DNA from: Lucinisca nassula
Lineage: Eukaryota > Mollusca > Bivalvia > Lucinida > Lucinidae
Direction: 5' to 3'
Length of the DNA: 64,000 nucleotides
Assembly: GCA_963580285.1 (NCBI GenBank)
Contig: OY757026.1
Coordinates: 50,071,143 to 50,135,142 of the forward strand
The translations under genes were made by a program, and so were the position numbers. This document shows, piece after piece, positions 53,801 to 57,207 of the stretch (position 1 is its first letter; every line of letters starts with the position of its first letter). The notes beneath the pieces are model-generated. The model did no database searches. It was not told where the DNA came from and saw only the letters and a program-made list of their open reading frames with translations.

Positions 53801-56434
53801 AGGGCAGAAATCTTTATGCCTATTTTTGGCTATTTTCCACAGGTTACCAATGCAATTAGGAACTCACTAAGAGAGTCGCCGTCAGGGCTTGGCGAGGATG
53901 GGCCAATGGGAATTGGTCTGGCCCTGTCTCCAGCATCTTCAAGTTACACCCTCTCCAAATCTGCCATTACCAATGCTTCCTTTAGGACAAGGAAACTTCC
54001 AGGTAATAAACAAGCATACCTGCATTTAACCACTGTCCTGCTGAATGAATGAATTTTGTCACACCCATTTCTGACTATCAGCCAATCAGATTACATGTAC
54101 TTGATAAAGTGTATTCACTCAAATTTGCAAACTAAATGCCACACAGTGTAGATCCTGATCAGATGGCTTCTTCAGAAGCCATCTGATCTGGATCGACACT
54201 GTTTGCAAAGGTAGGGGTTATCGTGTTCGCCCATTTTTATGGAAGCCCAAAAGTAGTGCAAGCCCAGATTACATCCGCTTTACAATTCCGTGAAAAGAAC
54301 ACCCCCTGAACCTCACTTTATTTGGAGAAAACTGGGGTTTACGGGGCTGTACATCATTTTTCTTATTTCTGCTCCAAGATATAGGTTCTGAGTACTCGTT
54401 AGAACCCCCTCAATGAGGCGGTTCTAACGAGCTCCCACAATCTATGTGTGGAGTGTATATAAGAAAAATATTACGGAAAATTCATCGGAAAAGTAGTAAT
54501 TTTGGAGATAAGAAAGTATTCACTATGCCACAGGGGTGTGTCATCGTAATGAGATGCTACAGAATGCAAGCCCCAAGATTAGATGCTGCAGAAAACACCA
54601 TCCGATCATTTTCTAAATAAATTTCTAAATCAACCCAACACAAATGAATTTCAAAGTGGACTCCTGCTGTATGAGAACAGAAGATTCCATTCAGTACAGA
54701 AGGGTAGGAAACCAGAATTGTTTTTTTGTTTGTATTGGAGTTTAATGGGCCAGTCAACACTATTTAAGTCATTTTTGAGCTGGTCAATTTACCTATCCAC
54801 ACTTTTCCTGGGCAGGCTTATACATAAGCGGTTAACCAGTACAGTGCACATTCTTGCATCAGAAACTGACAACTGCCCTTCTTGAATCAGCGGAAGGGAG
54901 AGAATGACAGTAGAAAAGATATCATGATCAAGCTCCATAAAAGAATGTTGCTGATCCCGGCAGGTATCGAACCCGCGTTCCCGTGATCACCAGTTAGACG
55001 CGCATCAGACTGAGCCAGCGAGGCCGGCTGAATCCAGAGTTGAAAGATGCAGCACAGTTGATGACCCATTATACAGACGATTTGCAATCATTGGTCATCA
55101 CACATGACATTTAGATAATACACCCATGTGACTCAGTGCATTCTTTCATTTTCCAATGAAAATTTGTGTTATTTTTCTTATTTATACTCCAAACATAGCT
55201 TTTGGGTGCTCGTTAGAACTGCCTCACTGAGGCGGTTCTAACGAGTACCCACAACCTATGTCTTGGAGCAGAAATAAGAAAAACGTATACCCCACTACCA
55301 CCCCCTCCCCACCCCCAAACCTGTTTTCTCTAGATAAAGTGGTGTTTAAAGGGTTGTTCATTGCACACATTTACTATTTACCATAATATGAAGTCTACTA
55401 GTATCTAGATGTGAAAGAAATATGGAGATATGAAAGAATCTATTAATGCTCCAAGAAACAAATCGCCCATAGCGGGCTTGAAGAAATATATGGACTGCAT
55501 GATGCTTCCACGCAGAGCTGAATCCGGCCCGCACACTTGCACTGGTAAACCGCTTAGAGGATCTAAGCCTGTCCAGGAACCACGGTGCGAGGCGGACCGT
55601 CCATGCTAATAAACCTTATTGGTTTCATTGGGCGACAGGACTTGAGATGTCATTTCATCTCAATGTCAGGTAAAAGTCCAACAAAATTGGCAGCAATGTC
55701 TCCAAAATGACCTTTACAGTGTTGACGGGGACTTTAAACCTCAAATCAAACAAAAACAAAAAACAAATGTGAATATTTTTTAGAATCACTGAGGCATTTG
55801 TTTCTTGGAGTGAGGGAAAAAGAACCATCATTTCTCCTTATTGGGGTTCTGGTTAGTGGCAAATTCTTTATAATGGAAAAATATTTTGGAACAAACACTT
55901 TTGTAATTACGAGGGCCATCTTTAATATGAATGTCAAGCTCATTCTGTTTTTCAGATGACATTCCTGTACAACCAGAAGACACTGCGCAGCAGGCAAAAC
56001 TTGCAACTATAGATGAAGATGGTGACACAGTCAGCAAACATAAAGCTCTTAAAAAGCTTGCAAAGAAAGATAAAGAAAAATCTCGCTTAAAAGAAACTAG
56101 AAACTCAGAAGTCAGTGTAAAATCGGGAGTGATGAACGGTGACGCTGTTGACAGTGTTCAAACCGTAGTTGCTCGCGGACAGCAAAGAACTTCCGTAGAT
56201 AATATTGAACTTCAGCCATTCACTAAAAATCCTTCTCATGCATTGAATAATACTAGGGACGAGTCCTTGTCTGCGTCGCCATTTTCAGGGAAGCATTCGT
56301 CACCCATAGGCAAAAGTACTGGAATGAGGAACAGTATATCAAATAAAGATATCAAAAATACGAAGGCCACAGGGCATGCTCGGCATCTATCAGGCGGGTC
56401 CGTAGGATCAGAAAACCTGAGTACTGACCTATAG
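23726..56434 (+). CDS. FAM126A: hyccin (FAM126-family) homologue, seven exons, 5' coding end missing
   Basis: Hyccin/FAM126 proteins belong to the plasma-membrane PI 4-kinase III-alpha complex (PI4KA, TTC7, EFR3), stabilising the kinase and supporting PI4P supply; this is family knowledge. The sequence shows seven AG/GT-bordered exons (listed separately) that join in one frame to 1206 nt: 401 codons and TAG. Family hallmarks appear in order: IPSFSQHSVYHE, PLTESALSRYN, VLSFLLECYHGD, CPRIAVSPALLIDMLTCIYY, AQAIADIHYRASYELYSDVL, VTNAIRNSLRESPSG, then a polar, low-complexity tail rich in K, S and N. Introns are about 14.4, 2.1, 7.1, 2.0, 3.9 and 2.0 kb, and almost wholly repeats. The N-terminal part of the hyccin domain (roughly 100-110 residues) is not recognised, so the model is partial. 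Animals other than vertebrates often have one FAM126 gene, so the symbol marks the family rather than strict orthology to FAM126A over FAM126B. No other gene is visible in the window. Confidence 0.88.
23816..24170 (+). mobile_element. MITE-A split by MITE-G
   Basis: Left half TTAATCCTTATCCTGCTGAA to GCATTAATT, right half AAATTTGCAAACCGAATGAC to CAGCGAGATAAGGG. Between them at 23887-24104 is a MITE-G. The left end is about ten bases from the exon 'a' donor. Confidence 0.7.
23887..24104 (+). mobile_element. MITE-G nested in MITE-A
   Basis: TTAACCAATTGTATGCAGGG, core hairpin CAGACACCACAGAATGCAGC, GAAGAGTCC.., ACAAAGGGTTAA. TTAA on both sides. Confidence 0.7.
24221..24760. mobile_element. element M with nested SINE-S
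   Basis: GTTTTAAAACTTTTTTCATG and GCTCAACTCATTTGAGCATG at the left; GCTCAGTTGAGCATGAAAAA and GGTTTTATAACCTC at the right. It matches element M at 53579. SINE-S sits inside. Confidence 0.7.
24389..24673 (-). repeat. SINE-S nested in element M
   Basis: GATTTGAGGTTTAGCATCGC to CCCCGATGGATGGGGGCC. Confidence 0.8.
25016..25210 (-). mobile_element. MITE-F copy
   Basis: TTAAGAAAAACTGCATCTGA, GTCGTCTGCTGCGCC, core GACTGCTCTGACAGGAGCAG, GCTGACAGCAAAACAGAGGA; the right end runs into the tandem array. A short MITE-A fragment precedes it (24955-25018). Confidence 0.7.
25205..25660. repeat. tandem array, 170-176-bp units holding half a MITE-F core
   Basis: GATTGGCTTCCTTAGGGTTA recurs at 25211 and 25387, with a variant at 25557. 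Each unit carries GAATATCATAGGATTTCTG and then GGAGCAGTCTGATCARGGTC, which is one arm of the core-1 hairpin. Confidence 0.85.
25895..26123 (+). mobile_element. MITE-G, best copy
   Basis: TTAACCCTTTCAGTACCAGA to GGTACAAAAAGGGTTAA. Core CAGACGCCTCAGAATGCGGC, then GAAGAAAACACAACCTGACA. TTAA at both ends. Confidence 0.88.
26208..26376. mobile_element. possible MITE, CAGTAAAACCTGTCTTA start
   Basis: AACCTGTCTTAGCCGCCACC at the left and GCTTGCTTAATACAGGCTGA at the right are loosely inverted (CCTGTMTTA words). Only one copy is seen. Confidence 0.4.
26394..26548 (+). repeat. SINE-Q copy
   Basis: Head GCCTCCATGGTGTAGTGGTT, box-B-like AGGATCTATCCCAGGC, then GACTTTCGGATGAGTC and GTAAAACTCAAACACTTACT. 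Matches 11120-11262. Confidence 0.7.
26636..26833 (-). mobile_element. MITE-D copy
   Basis: TACAGTGAAATTCCTATATT, a perfect GACTGTTCAAAAGTGGTC hairpin, GTGGACTTAACAGCGGAATT and TTACTG at the right. Confidence 0.8.
26960..27400 (+). repeat. host repeat, second copy, with nested SINE-P
   Basis: GGCTTACAGTTGGGCAAAGC, CCTTGCAGCAGGTAG, a G-only tract of 14 near 27019, CATCTCTTCTATCTC; same order as 20561-21180. Confidence 0.65.
27136..27367 (+). repeat. SINE-P with 12-bp target duplication
   Basis: TCTCTGATCTCC lies at 27124-27135 and 27368-27379. Box A GTGTCCTAATGGATAAGAGC, box B GGTTCGAGCCTCG, body GATTAACGATCGGCTCGATA, A-rich tail. Confidence 0.9.
27396..27474. repeat. core-1 hairpin fragment (MITE-G type)
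   Basis: CTGATCAGACGTCACATAAT and GCGGTGTCTGATCAGGGTCT, cut on both sides; Hel-1 follows directly. Confidence 0.55.
27475..30256 (+). mobile_element. Hel-1 (AGCTCACC), 2.8 kb
   Basis: AGCTCACCGTCACGTAGTGA with its hairpin partner, GTCCGTCGTCC simple repeat, then about 16 tandem units near 150-165 bp, increasingly worn toward the 3' end. The 3' end has GGTCAGGTGAGCG, CAGGGCCATCATGGCCCTC and TTGTT. Minus-strand frames of 60-86 aa across units are repeat artefacts. Confidence 0.85.
30257..30639. other. unassigned; no gene seen
   Basis: AT-rich, no repeat or exon recognised. Confidence 0.35.
30648..30776 (-). mobile_element. MITE-C half
   Basis: CTACACTGTTTGCCATTCCG, CTTGGACTCCTTGCAG, CAAGTCCTCGAAGTG and TTTTTTACGGTA at the right. 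Confidence 0.6.
30958..31109 (+). mobile_element. MITE-B copy 1 of 3
   Basis: GTATTTTGTGATAACTGAAG to CTTCAGTTATCACAAAATAC; the central hairpin is partly deleted (CCGCCTCGCCAAGGCC). Confidence 0.85.
31131..31293 (+). mobile_element. MITE-B copy 2 of 3
   Basis: ATATTTTGTGATAACTGAAG to CAGTTATCACAAAATAC, with hairpin GTGGGTATTCATTAGAACTG and its complement. About 20 bases of GCAACA-type spacer separate the copies. Confidence 0.88.
31314..31470 (+). mobile_element. MITE-B copy 3 of 3
   Basis: GTATTTTGTGATAACTGAAG and a perfect central hairpin; the right end stops at CTATCCTTCAATTTTCGCAA, slightly worn. Confidence 0.85.
31697..33737 (-). repeat. SINE-S split by Hel-1
   Basis: Tail part GAATTGAGGTTTAACACATC to GTTGCTTCCTATTTT at 31697-31770. 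The remainder is GTGGAACTTTTACCTGACAT to CCCCGATGCATGGGGGCC at 33508-33734. Removing Hel-1 restores the SINE order. Confidence 0.85.
31770..33507 (+). mobile_element. Hel-1 subtype, 1.7 kb, inside SINE-S
   Basis: AGCTCACCTTAGCCGAATTA, hairpin GGCTCCGGGGG, CACCGTCCGTCGTC. About nine units with GGAACCAGAAGGCCCAGGTC and CTAGTGGACCTCTACCAAG. The 3' end is TTAGCTCAGGTGTGCGATA, hairpin AGGACCATCATGGTCCT, CTTGTT. 5' and unit sequences differ from the other two copies. Confidence 0.83.
33965..34169 (+). mobile_element. MITE-A copy
   Basis: TTAACCCTTATCTTGCTGAA to CAAGATAAGGGTTAA; a small deletion in the TCTATCAACCAATCAAATTA block. Confidence 0.88.
34250..35175. repeat. tandem duplicate of a SINE-like block around element R
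   Basis: ACAGTTTCTACTATTATGTC..ATAATGAAGG (34255-34477) recurs at 34957-35178, with GTGGGTTGTCTACTCTCTC and GTGAAATAATYTTGAGRGGG in each. The block resembles a worn SINE-P tail. Element R lies between the copies. Confidence 0.7.
34478..34954. mobile_element. element R, CAGGCCTCCTAG ends
   Basis: CAGGCCTCCTAG at the left and CTAGGAGGCCTG at the right (12-bp perfect TIR). Inside are AACCTATAAAACCTATAATA-type words. Same as 56501-56966; no coding potential. Confidence 0.8.
35300..35625 (+). repeat. SINE-V, tRNA-derived
   Basis: Head GGCCCCGATAGCTCAGTTGG, box B GGTTCGATACC, body CTAGGACTGGTCGACCC, end GACGTTAAACCCGAATTC followed by a CA repeat (35622-35648). A real tRNA is unlikely as the anticodon arm is irregular. 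Confidence 0.75.
35897..35963. repeat. solo core-1 hairpin
   Basis: A near-perfect inverted repeat: AAACAGTATAGATCCAGATC, AGCTGGCTTCTT and their complement. No MITE-A, -C, -F or -G arms are visible on either side. Confidence 0.8.
35964..36410. other. unassigned; no gene seen
   Basis: No repeat or exon recognised. Confidence 0.3.
36411..36684 (+). repeat. SINE-T, tRNA-derived
   Basis: Head GCCTCGGTAGCTCAGTCGG, box B AGGTTCTATACCTG, body GATTGATCATGAAATCTTTT and GGGCAGTTGTCAGTTTCTGG, tail GTGTTGACTGGGCCATTAAT and CAAA units. Confidence 0.78.
36685..36845 (+). mobile_element. MITE-A, right part
   Basis: ACCAATCAAATTACTTGATT, core GATCAGATGGTTTCTTCAG, GTGGTCAGCAGGTTGAGGG; the left end is missing where SINE-T ends. 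Confidence 0.65.
36890..37102 (+). mobile_element. MITE-A copy
   Basis: TTAACCCTTCTCTTGCTGAA to CAGGATAAGAGTTAA, 213 bp. Confidence 0.88.
37103..37679 (+). mobile_element. MITE-C split by element J
   Basis: Left: ATCCTAAAAATTCAGACAC to GCACTGTTTGCTCAGGC (37103-37280). Right: TTCTGTCCCAGTAGTTAGAA and TCATTATGGCA (37650-37679). They join as one MITE-C without J. Confidence 0.7.
37283..37648 (+). mobile_element. element J, copy 1
   Basis: Starts ATTCTTGTACACCAGACAAG and ends ACACCCATATAAGATTCTTA. The second half is a long hairpin: GGGTGTGAGGGGTGGATAG, CACTGTCCGGCATCAC and complement. CpG-rich words (GCGCGACGTCGTC) stand out. A 121-aa frame across it lacks known motifs. Confidence 0.7.
37744..37956 (+). 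mobile_element. MITE-A copy
   Basis: TTAACTCTTATCTTGCTGAA to GCATGATAAGAGTTAA, 213 bp. Confidence 0.88.
38040..38222 (-). mobile_element. MITE-A, degenerate
   Basis: CTTTGTCCTGCTGAATC at the left; TTACACTGTTTGACATTCAG and GAAATGGGTGTGGCTTAA on the right. The core stem is eroded. It ends just before hyccin exon 'b'. Confidence 0.6.
38251..38369 (+). CDS. FAM126A: hyccin exon 'b'
   Basis: 119 nt, phase 0 in and phase 2 out. The acceptor has a strong T-rich tract (TTTTTTTTTTCAG) and the donor is GTAAGA. It encodes PFHLSSTPLTESALSRYN, then KTGPYPQYEAINGQNR, matching the family order LTE.ALS followed by a GP.PQ...INAQNR-like motif. The exon lies between two inverted copies of element J (37283-37648 and 38601-38880). 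The preceding intron is 14.4 kb. Confidence 0.9.
38455..38506 (+). repeat. SINE-T tail fragment
   Basis: GTGTTGACTGGTCCGTTAAA, then CTCCAATACAAACAAACAAA. Confidence 0.55.
38601..38880 (-). mobile_element. element J, copy 2, inverted
   Basis: AAGAATCTTATATGGGTGTG to CTTGTCTGGTGTGCAAGAA. The hairpin GTCTGGCATCAC is half-collapsed and the CpG-rich part is missing. It mirrors copy 1 across hyccin exon 'b'. Confidence 0.75.
38882..39012. repeat. MITE-E remnant
   Basis: ATTTTTCTTATTTCTGCTCC, AAGACATAGGTTTTGGGTAC, then a worn arm and CACCAGAAAAATGACTGG. Confidence 0.5.
39046..39275 (+). repeat. SINE-P copy
   Basis: TGGGCCTCCATGGCCTAGTG, box B GGTTCGAGCCTGG, GTTAACGATCGGCTCAATAT, an A-rich tail. 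Confidence 0.82.
39280..39836 (-). repeat. SINE-P, inverted and split by element L
   Basis: Tail side GATCGTTAATTAGAGGTGGG at 39291-39345. Head side TTCGAACCACAGCTGTGTGA and CCATGAGGCCACGGAGA at 39772-39840. Element L lies between. Confidence 0.65.
39388..39762. mobile_element. element L, hAT-like MITE with core-1 insert
   Basis: Ends TAAGGCTGACACGATTAATC and GATTAGCCAGCCCTA; the (T/C)AGGGCTGGC tip is hAT-like. Both arms have TAATCGAT words. In the middle is GGCAAACAGTGCAGACCCTG with a GACGCCGCATTCTGCAGCGTC stem. Confidence 0.65.
39869..40176. mobile_element. MITE-E copy
   Basis: CCTTAAACCCCACTTTTATG, ACTGGGGTTTAGAGGGGTA, core GTGGGTACTCGTTAGAAG and complement, GAGCAGAAATAAGAAAAAT, right end AATAGGCGTGTTTTCGTAA. 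Confidence 0.75.
40270..40445. mobile_element. MITE-E copy, shortened
   Basis: CTAAACCCCACTTTATGTAG, CTTATTTCTGCTTCAAGACA, core GGTACTCCTTAGAACTGCC..GGCGGTTCTAACTAGC. Confidence 0.7.
40507..40602 (+). CDS. FAM126A: hyccin exon 'c'
   Basis: 96 nt, phase 2 in and 2 out. The acceptor is TTATTCCGTAG and the donor GTAATT. It encodes HSVLSFLLECYHGDISNL and then HRTFCKMCSR, matching the family helix VLTFLL.CYN and the following SLC.(I/M)CSR motif of the hyccin domain. Frame is kept across both junctions, each of which makes an arginine codon from AG plus one base. Confidence 0.9.
40896..40962. repeat. solo palindrome
   Basis: GGGGTCAACTCTTAAAGGAA, loop GCTCCTGAGGAGC, complement ending GAGTAGACCCC. 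Other copies not seen. Confidence 0.65.
42536..42775 (+). repeat. SINE-T inside the foldback element
   Basis: CGGATGCGCGTCTCACTGGT, then GAAGATTGGTCATTAAAG, GGGCAGTTATCAGTTTTATA, tail AATTAACTCCATTGATATG. The head start is missing. Confidence 0.65.
42868..43169 (-). repeat. SINE-S inside the foldback element
   Basis: GATTTGAGGTTTAATGTCCC to CCCCGATGGACGGGGGC. Confidence 0.85.
44026..45150 (+). mobile_element. Hel-3 (TATACCC), copy 1
   Basis: TTATACCCTCGACATACG pairs with AGTATGTCAGGGGTATA, then CGTTCGTTCG/TTGG repeats and five units of about 165-190 bp with TGCTCATATCTCTGTAACC and CTCTTCATATTTGGTA. No 3' end before the next 5' end. Confidence 0.7.
45153..45266 (+). mobile_element. Hel-3 5' end, worn
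   Basis: TTATACTCCTTGCATACAAA, GTATATCAAAAGTTATAG, TTTTTGTCTTTCCATCTG; only a stub. Confidence 0.55.
45267..46641 (+). mobile_element. Hel-3, copy 2, nearly complete
   Basis: TTATACCCCCGGCATACAAA folds on GTATGTCAGGGGGTATA. TTCG repeats, seven units with ATCTCTATAGCATTACCTTT, then GGCCGGGGGTATACGTG, the hairpin GACCCACTGGTC and CTCTAGT. Confidence 0.82.
46642..47073 (+). mobile_element. Hel-3 3' portion of another copy
   Basis: AACTGTTAAATTTTGCATGA and a second 3' end GGTCGGGGGTATACGTGCCC, CACTGGTCACTTTCTCTAG. It may be the 3' half of copy 1, with copy 2 inserted. Confidence 0.6.
47166..47466 (+). repeat. SINE-S copy
   Basis: CCCCCGCCAATCGGGGCTTG to GAACGTTAAAACTCAAATC and a CAAA tail. Confidence 0.85.
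47588..47657 (+). repeat. MITE-E end fragment beside exon 'd'
   Basis: CAAACATGCCTATATAATTT, GACCCCCTTAAACCCCACTT; stops 27 bases before the exon. Confidence 0.6.
47684..47866 (+). CDS. FAM126A: hyccin exon 'd'
   Basis: 183 nt, phase 2 in and 2 out. The acceptor is GCTTTCATTTCAG and the donor GTAAGC. It starts IVTTGFSNLIQHDEGSPD and ends CPRIAVSPALLIDMLTCIYY. The end matches the well-kept family segment RI.VS...(L/M)..MLT.IYF. The middle (about residues 10-40 of the exon) is polar and, from memory, about 20 residues longer than the vertebrate loop at this position. A truncated MITE-E ends 27 bases before the exon. Confidence 0.9.
47893..48086 (+). mobile_element. MITE-F copy
   Basis: AACATGCCAATCACGAGAAT, core GCAAACAGAGTGAACCC with a short loop, GCAGACGACAAAAGCAGACG, GGGCATCTTAA. 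Confidence 0.75.
48141..48363. mobile_element. MITE-H copy
   Basis: TACACCAAAACCTCATTATA and its inverse ending AGGTTATGGTGTA. Middle palindrome AATGTATAGATTATATAG around GACCATAAATGGTC. TA at the tips. Confidence 0.82.
48545..48790. mobile_element. MITE-E copy
   Basis: GATTGTGGGTGCTCGTTAGA, GCCTCATTGAGGCGG-type centre with complement, GAGCAGAAATAAGGAAAAT, AAAGTGGGGTTTAGGGGGG. Confidence 0.75.
49050..49333. mobile_element. MITE-E copy, near full
   Basis: GCAAACACGCCTATACAAAT at the left and TATATAGGCGTGTTTTCTTG at the right; core GGGCACTCGTTAGAACGG and complement. Confidence 0.8.
49512..49735. mobile_element. MITE-E copy, worn
   Basis: CACTCGTTAGAACCACCTCA and complement, AAATAAGAAAAATAGCACAG, GCATGGATGTGTTATTATAA at the right. 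Confidence 0.65.
49746..49846 (+). repeat. SINE-S tail, just upstream of exon 'e'
   Basis: GTCGGGTAAAAGTCCCACAA to GGGGACTTTAAACCTCAAAT and CAAACAAACAAAC, then about 29 bases to the acceptor. Confidence 0.85.
49876..49963 (+). CDS. FAM126A: hyccin exon 'e'
   Basis: 88 nt, phase 2 in and 0 out. The acceptor is CTTATATTTTCACAG and the donor GTAAGA. After completing a methionine codon it encodes FSGQAEVGAQAIADIHYRAS and YELYSDVLL, matching the family helix pair (YNGEWDLA..AL..I..RA..ELYP..LL). The tail of a SINE-S ends only about 30 bases upstream, so the branch point must lie at or next to the SINE edge. Confidence 0.9.
50066..50333. mobile_element. MITE-E copy
   Basis: AAAACACTCCTATAATACAT at the left; CTACTCATTAGAACTGCC with a mutated loop, AAAGTGGGGTTCAAGGGGGT, GTAGGCATGTTTTCTTGAT at the right. 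Confidence 0.7.
50345..50890. repeat. repeat I with a 52-bp minisatellite
   Basis: AATAGAAGTGAAGGAAATAA, CACCAAAGGGAAAGAAA, then six 52-bp units of AGGACAGTTACTTTCC and TATAATGAAATACTTAACAA (50470-50790). The end is CATGCAAAGATGAACTATAA. The copy at 62556 has one unit. Confidence 0.82.
50981..51145 (+). repeat. dispersed repeat, copy 2 (see 1-165)
   Basis: TTGTTCAGTCCGCTTGGAGG, GCAACATCTCTGAGAACATA, CGATGAGGACTTGACAGG, GAAATGCTGGATGCTG. Confidence 0.6.
51180..51325 (-). repeat. two tRNA-like heads in tandem, reverse orientation
   Basis: CTGCCTACAGTGGGATTCGA, and again CTGCCTACAGTGGATTCAAA about 52 bases on. Minus-strand box B GGTTYGAATCC, then a box-A-like TTTGCTCAGTGGTGAGCAC. SINE remains. 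Confidence 0.55.
51320..51600. mobile_element. MITE-E with duplicated core arm
   Basis: AAAACTGGGGTTTATGGGGG, then GTGGGTACTAGTTAGAACCC twice (51388, 51445) with GGGGGTTCTAA partners, GTATAAATAAGAAAAATATC, GCACAGGTGTGTTATCGTAA. Confidence 0.7.
51797..53061 (+). mobile_element. Hel-4 (ATGCCCCCGG), Helentron-like
   Basis: ATGCCCCCGGAATCTAAGAG pairs with ATTCGGGGGCAT, then GTCTGTCTGTC repeats. Units near 146 bp have GGCCATAACTTTCGATTGG, GGCTTTCATATTTCACA and ACAAGACCTTTCTAGTGGTA. A C-only tract of 14 lies near 52748. The 3' end has GTCCGGGGGCAT, hairpin GTGTTTCACAAACAC, ATCTTGT. Confidence 0.85.
53091..53283 (+). repeat. SINE-S, head part
   Basis: GGGCCCCTGCCAACTGGGGC to GCCGCTTGGCTTGAGATGTC; the tail is replaced by MITE-G. 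Confidence 0.75.
53284..53437 (+). mobile_element. MITE-G, right half
   Basis: CGGCATCTGATCAGGGCTTA, CTGTTTGCAAGAAATTCAGC, GGTACAAAAAGGGTTAA. Confidence 0.7.
53579..53801. mobile_element. element M, uninterrupted copy
   Basis: GGTTTTAAAACTTTTTTCAC to GAAAAAGTTTTATAACCTC. Inner palindromes CAACTCACTTGAGCATG and ATGCCAACAATTGTTGGCAT. It ends about 40 bases before exon 'f'. Confidence 0.78.
53843..54002 (+). CDS. FAM126A: hyccin exon 'f'
   Basis: 160 nt, phase 0 in and 1 out. The acceptor is GCTATTTTCCACAG and the donor GTAATA. It opens VTNAIRNSLRESPSG, matching the family (L)V.NAIK.SLP motif that ends the folded hyccin domain, then turns into a Ser/Gly-rich linker (ALSPASSSYTLSKSAITNAS). A MITE-A copy starts about 24 bases after the donor. 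Confidence 0.9.
54026..54235 (+). mobile_element. MITE-A beside the exon 'f' donor
   Basis: TTAACCACTGTCCTGCTGAA, core GATGGCTTCTTCAGAAGCC, GGTTATCGTGTTC; the right end is lost. Confidence 0.78.
54293..54545. mobile_element. MITE-E copy
   Basis: AACACCCCCTGAACCTCACT, GAAAACTGGGGTTTACGGG, GAGTACTCGTTAGAACCC and complement, right end AGGGGTGTGTCATCGTAAT. Confidence 0.72.
54549..54708 (-). mobile_element. MITE-G-like fragment
   Basis: GCTACAGAATGCAAGCCCCA at the left; TTCAAAGTGGACTCCTGCTG and GAAGATTCCATTCAGTACAG at the right. The core stem is half lost. Confidence 0.5.
54724..55028 (-). repeat. SINE-T copy
   Basis: The tail TTGTATTGGAGTTTAATGGG is at the left. On the minus strand, box B is GGTTCGATACCTGCC and the head GGCCTCGCTGGCTCAGTC. 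Confidence 0.85.
55108..55364. mobile_element. MITE-E copy
   Basis: TTTTTCTTATTTATACTCCA, GTGCTCGTTAGAACTGCC..GGCGGTTCTAACGAGTACC (perfect arm), GGAGCAGAAATAAGAAAAAC, AAAGTGGTGTTTAAAGGG. Confidence 0.78.
55464..55752 (+). repeat. SINE-S copy
   Basis: GCCCATAGCGGGCTTGAAGA to GGGGACTTTAAACCTCAAAT and a CAAA tail; about 200 bases before exon 'g'. Confidence 0.85.
55956..56434 (+). CDS. FAM126A: hyccin terminal exon 'g' with stop
   Basis: 479 nt, entered at phase 1 (GAT made across the junction), ending at TAG 56432-56434. The acceptor is CATTCTGTTTTTCAG. It encodes about 158 residues of charged, low-complexity tail: an acidic start (DDIPVQPEDTAQ), a Lys-rich patch (ALKKLAKKDKEKSRLKE), then Ser/Asn-rich sequence ending GSVGSENLSTDL. 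The frame stays open upstream to an ATG at 55931, but that ATG precedes the acceptor and is probably not a start. Vertebrate FAM126 tails are similarly disordered, and from memory also end in an LSTD-like motif. Confidence 0.88.
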
Positions 56435-56500
56435 CTCCATTACCTTGCTAATTTAACCATTATTTAAGGAGTATTTTAATTTAGATAATTTTTATTATTA
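56435..56500 (+). other. start of hyccin 3' UTR
   Basis: AT-rich sequence after the stop, broken at 56501 by element R. I see no AATAAA before about 57200. The only variant signal is an ATTAAA inside element R, so the poly(A) site is uncertain and could lie in the repeat. Confidence 0.4.
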
Positions 56501-56966
56501 CAGGCCTCCTAGCGAAACCTATAAAACCTATAATAACGTATAATTTTGTGCCAAACCTATTAAACCTTTATTTTCTTCATAAAACCTATAAAAACCTGTA
56601 TTTTCATGAAAAAACCTATATTTTTCACTTTTTGAACCCTTGCGACTCAACCCTAACTTTTCTTCAAAATGCACTACTATTTTTTACTTTTTAGTCCCAT
56701 AAAAAGTGATGAAAACTGTCAAGAAATTGTAACTTTTTTCCTCGCTCGCGCGGACTTTGAAAAATTCAGATCAACTTTATCTGAGTAATTGTGGCACAAA
56801 AAATCATCAAATATTTTTTCTACAGTTTTAAATATTTATGTAAGTTTGGAAGAGACTCTTTTTTTAACCTGTATTTTTATTGAAAAACCTGTAAATAACT
56901 TATATTTTGAGTAAGAAGAACCTATATTAAAACCTATATTTTCAAAGTGGGCCACTAGGAGGCCTG
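56501..56966. mobile_element. element R in the hyccin 3' flank, with target duplication
   Basis: CAGGCCTCCTAG / CTAGGAGGCCTG ends. TTATTATTA lies at 56492-56500 and 56967-56975; the true duplication could be 8 or 9 bases since the target is repetitive. Inside are AACCTATAAAACC words and CTCGCTCGCGCGGAC. Confidence 0.85.
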
Positions 56967-57069
56967 TTATTATTATATCATGCTTGATTTGGTAATGACA
57001 TTATTTTAAATCCTTCCAGCACTACAGAAAATTCTAGATAAGACTAAAATCTTATGTTTGTCCTATTTT

Positions 57070-57158
57070 TTTCAGAAAATATGGGCTTGACATTACATGT
57101 GAATTGTCTGCCGGGCAGACAATTCACATGTTATGTCAAGTCCATATTTCTTTAATAA
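57070..57158. repeat. palindrome, 40-bp arms
   Basis: GAAAATATGGGCTTGACATT, AATTGTCTGCC|GGGCAGACAATT and complement. Two or three mismatches; no spacer. Could be a small MITE. Confidence 0.65.
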
Positions 57159-57207
57159 TTAAGAAACAATGATTTACCAGTCTGCTAATCTTGATTGAAG
57201 AGTTTTG

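Noticed and set aside
55931..55955. ATG at 55931 as a start for an intronless gene
   Set aside because: It precedes a strong acceptor (TTTTTCAG), and the peptide before the exon has no support; the exon fits the upstream hyccin frame.
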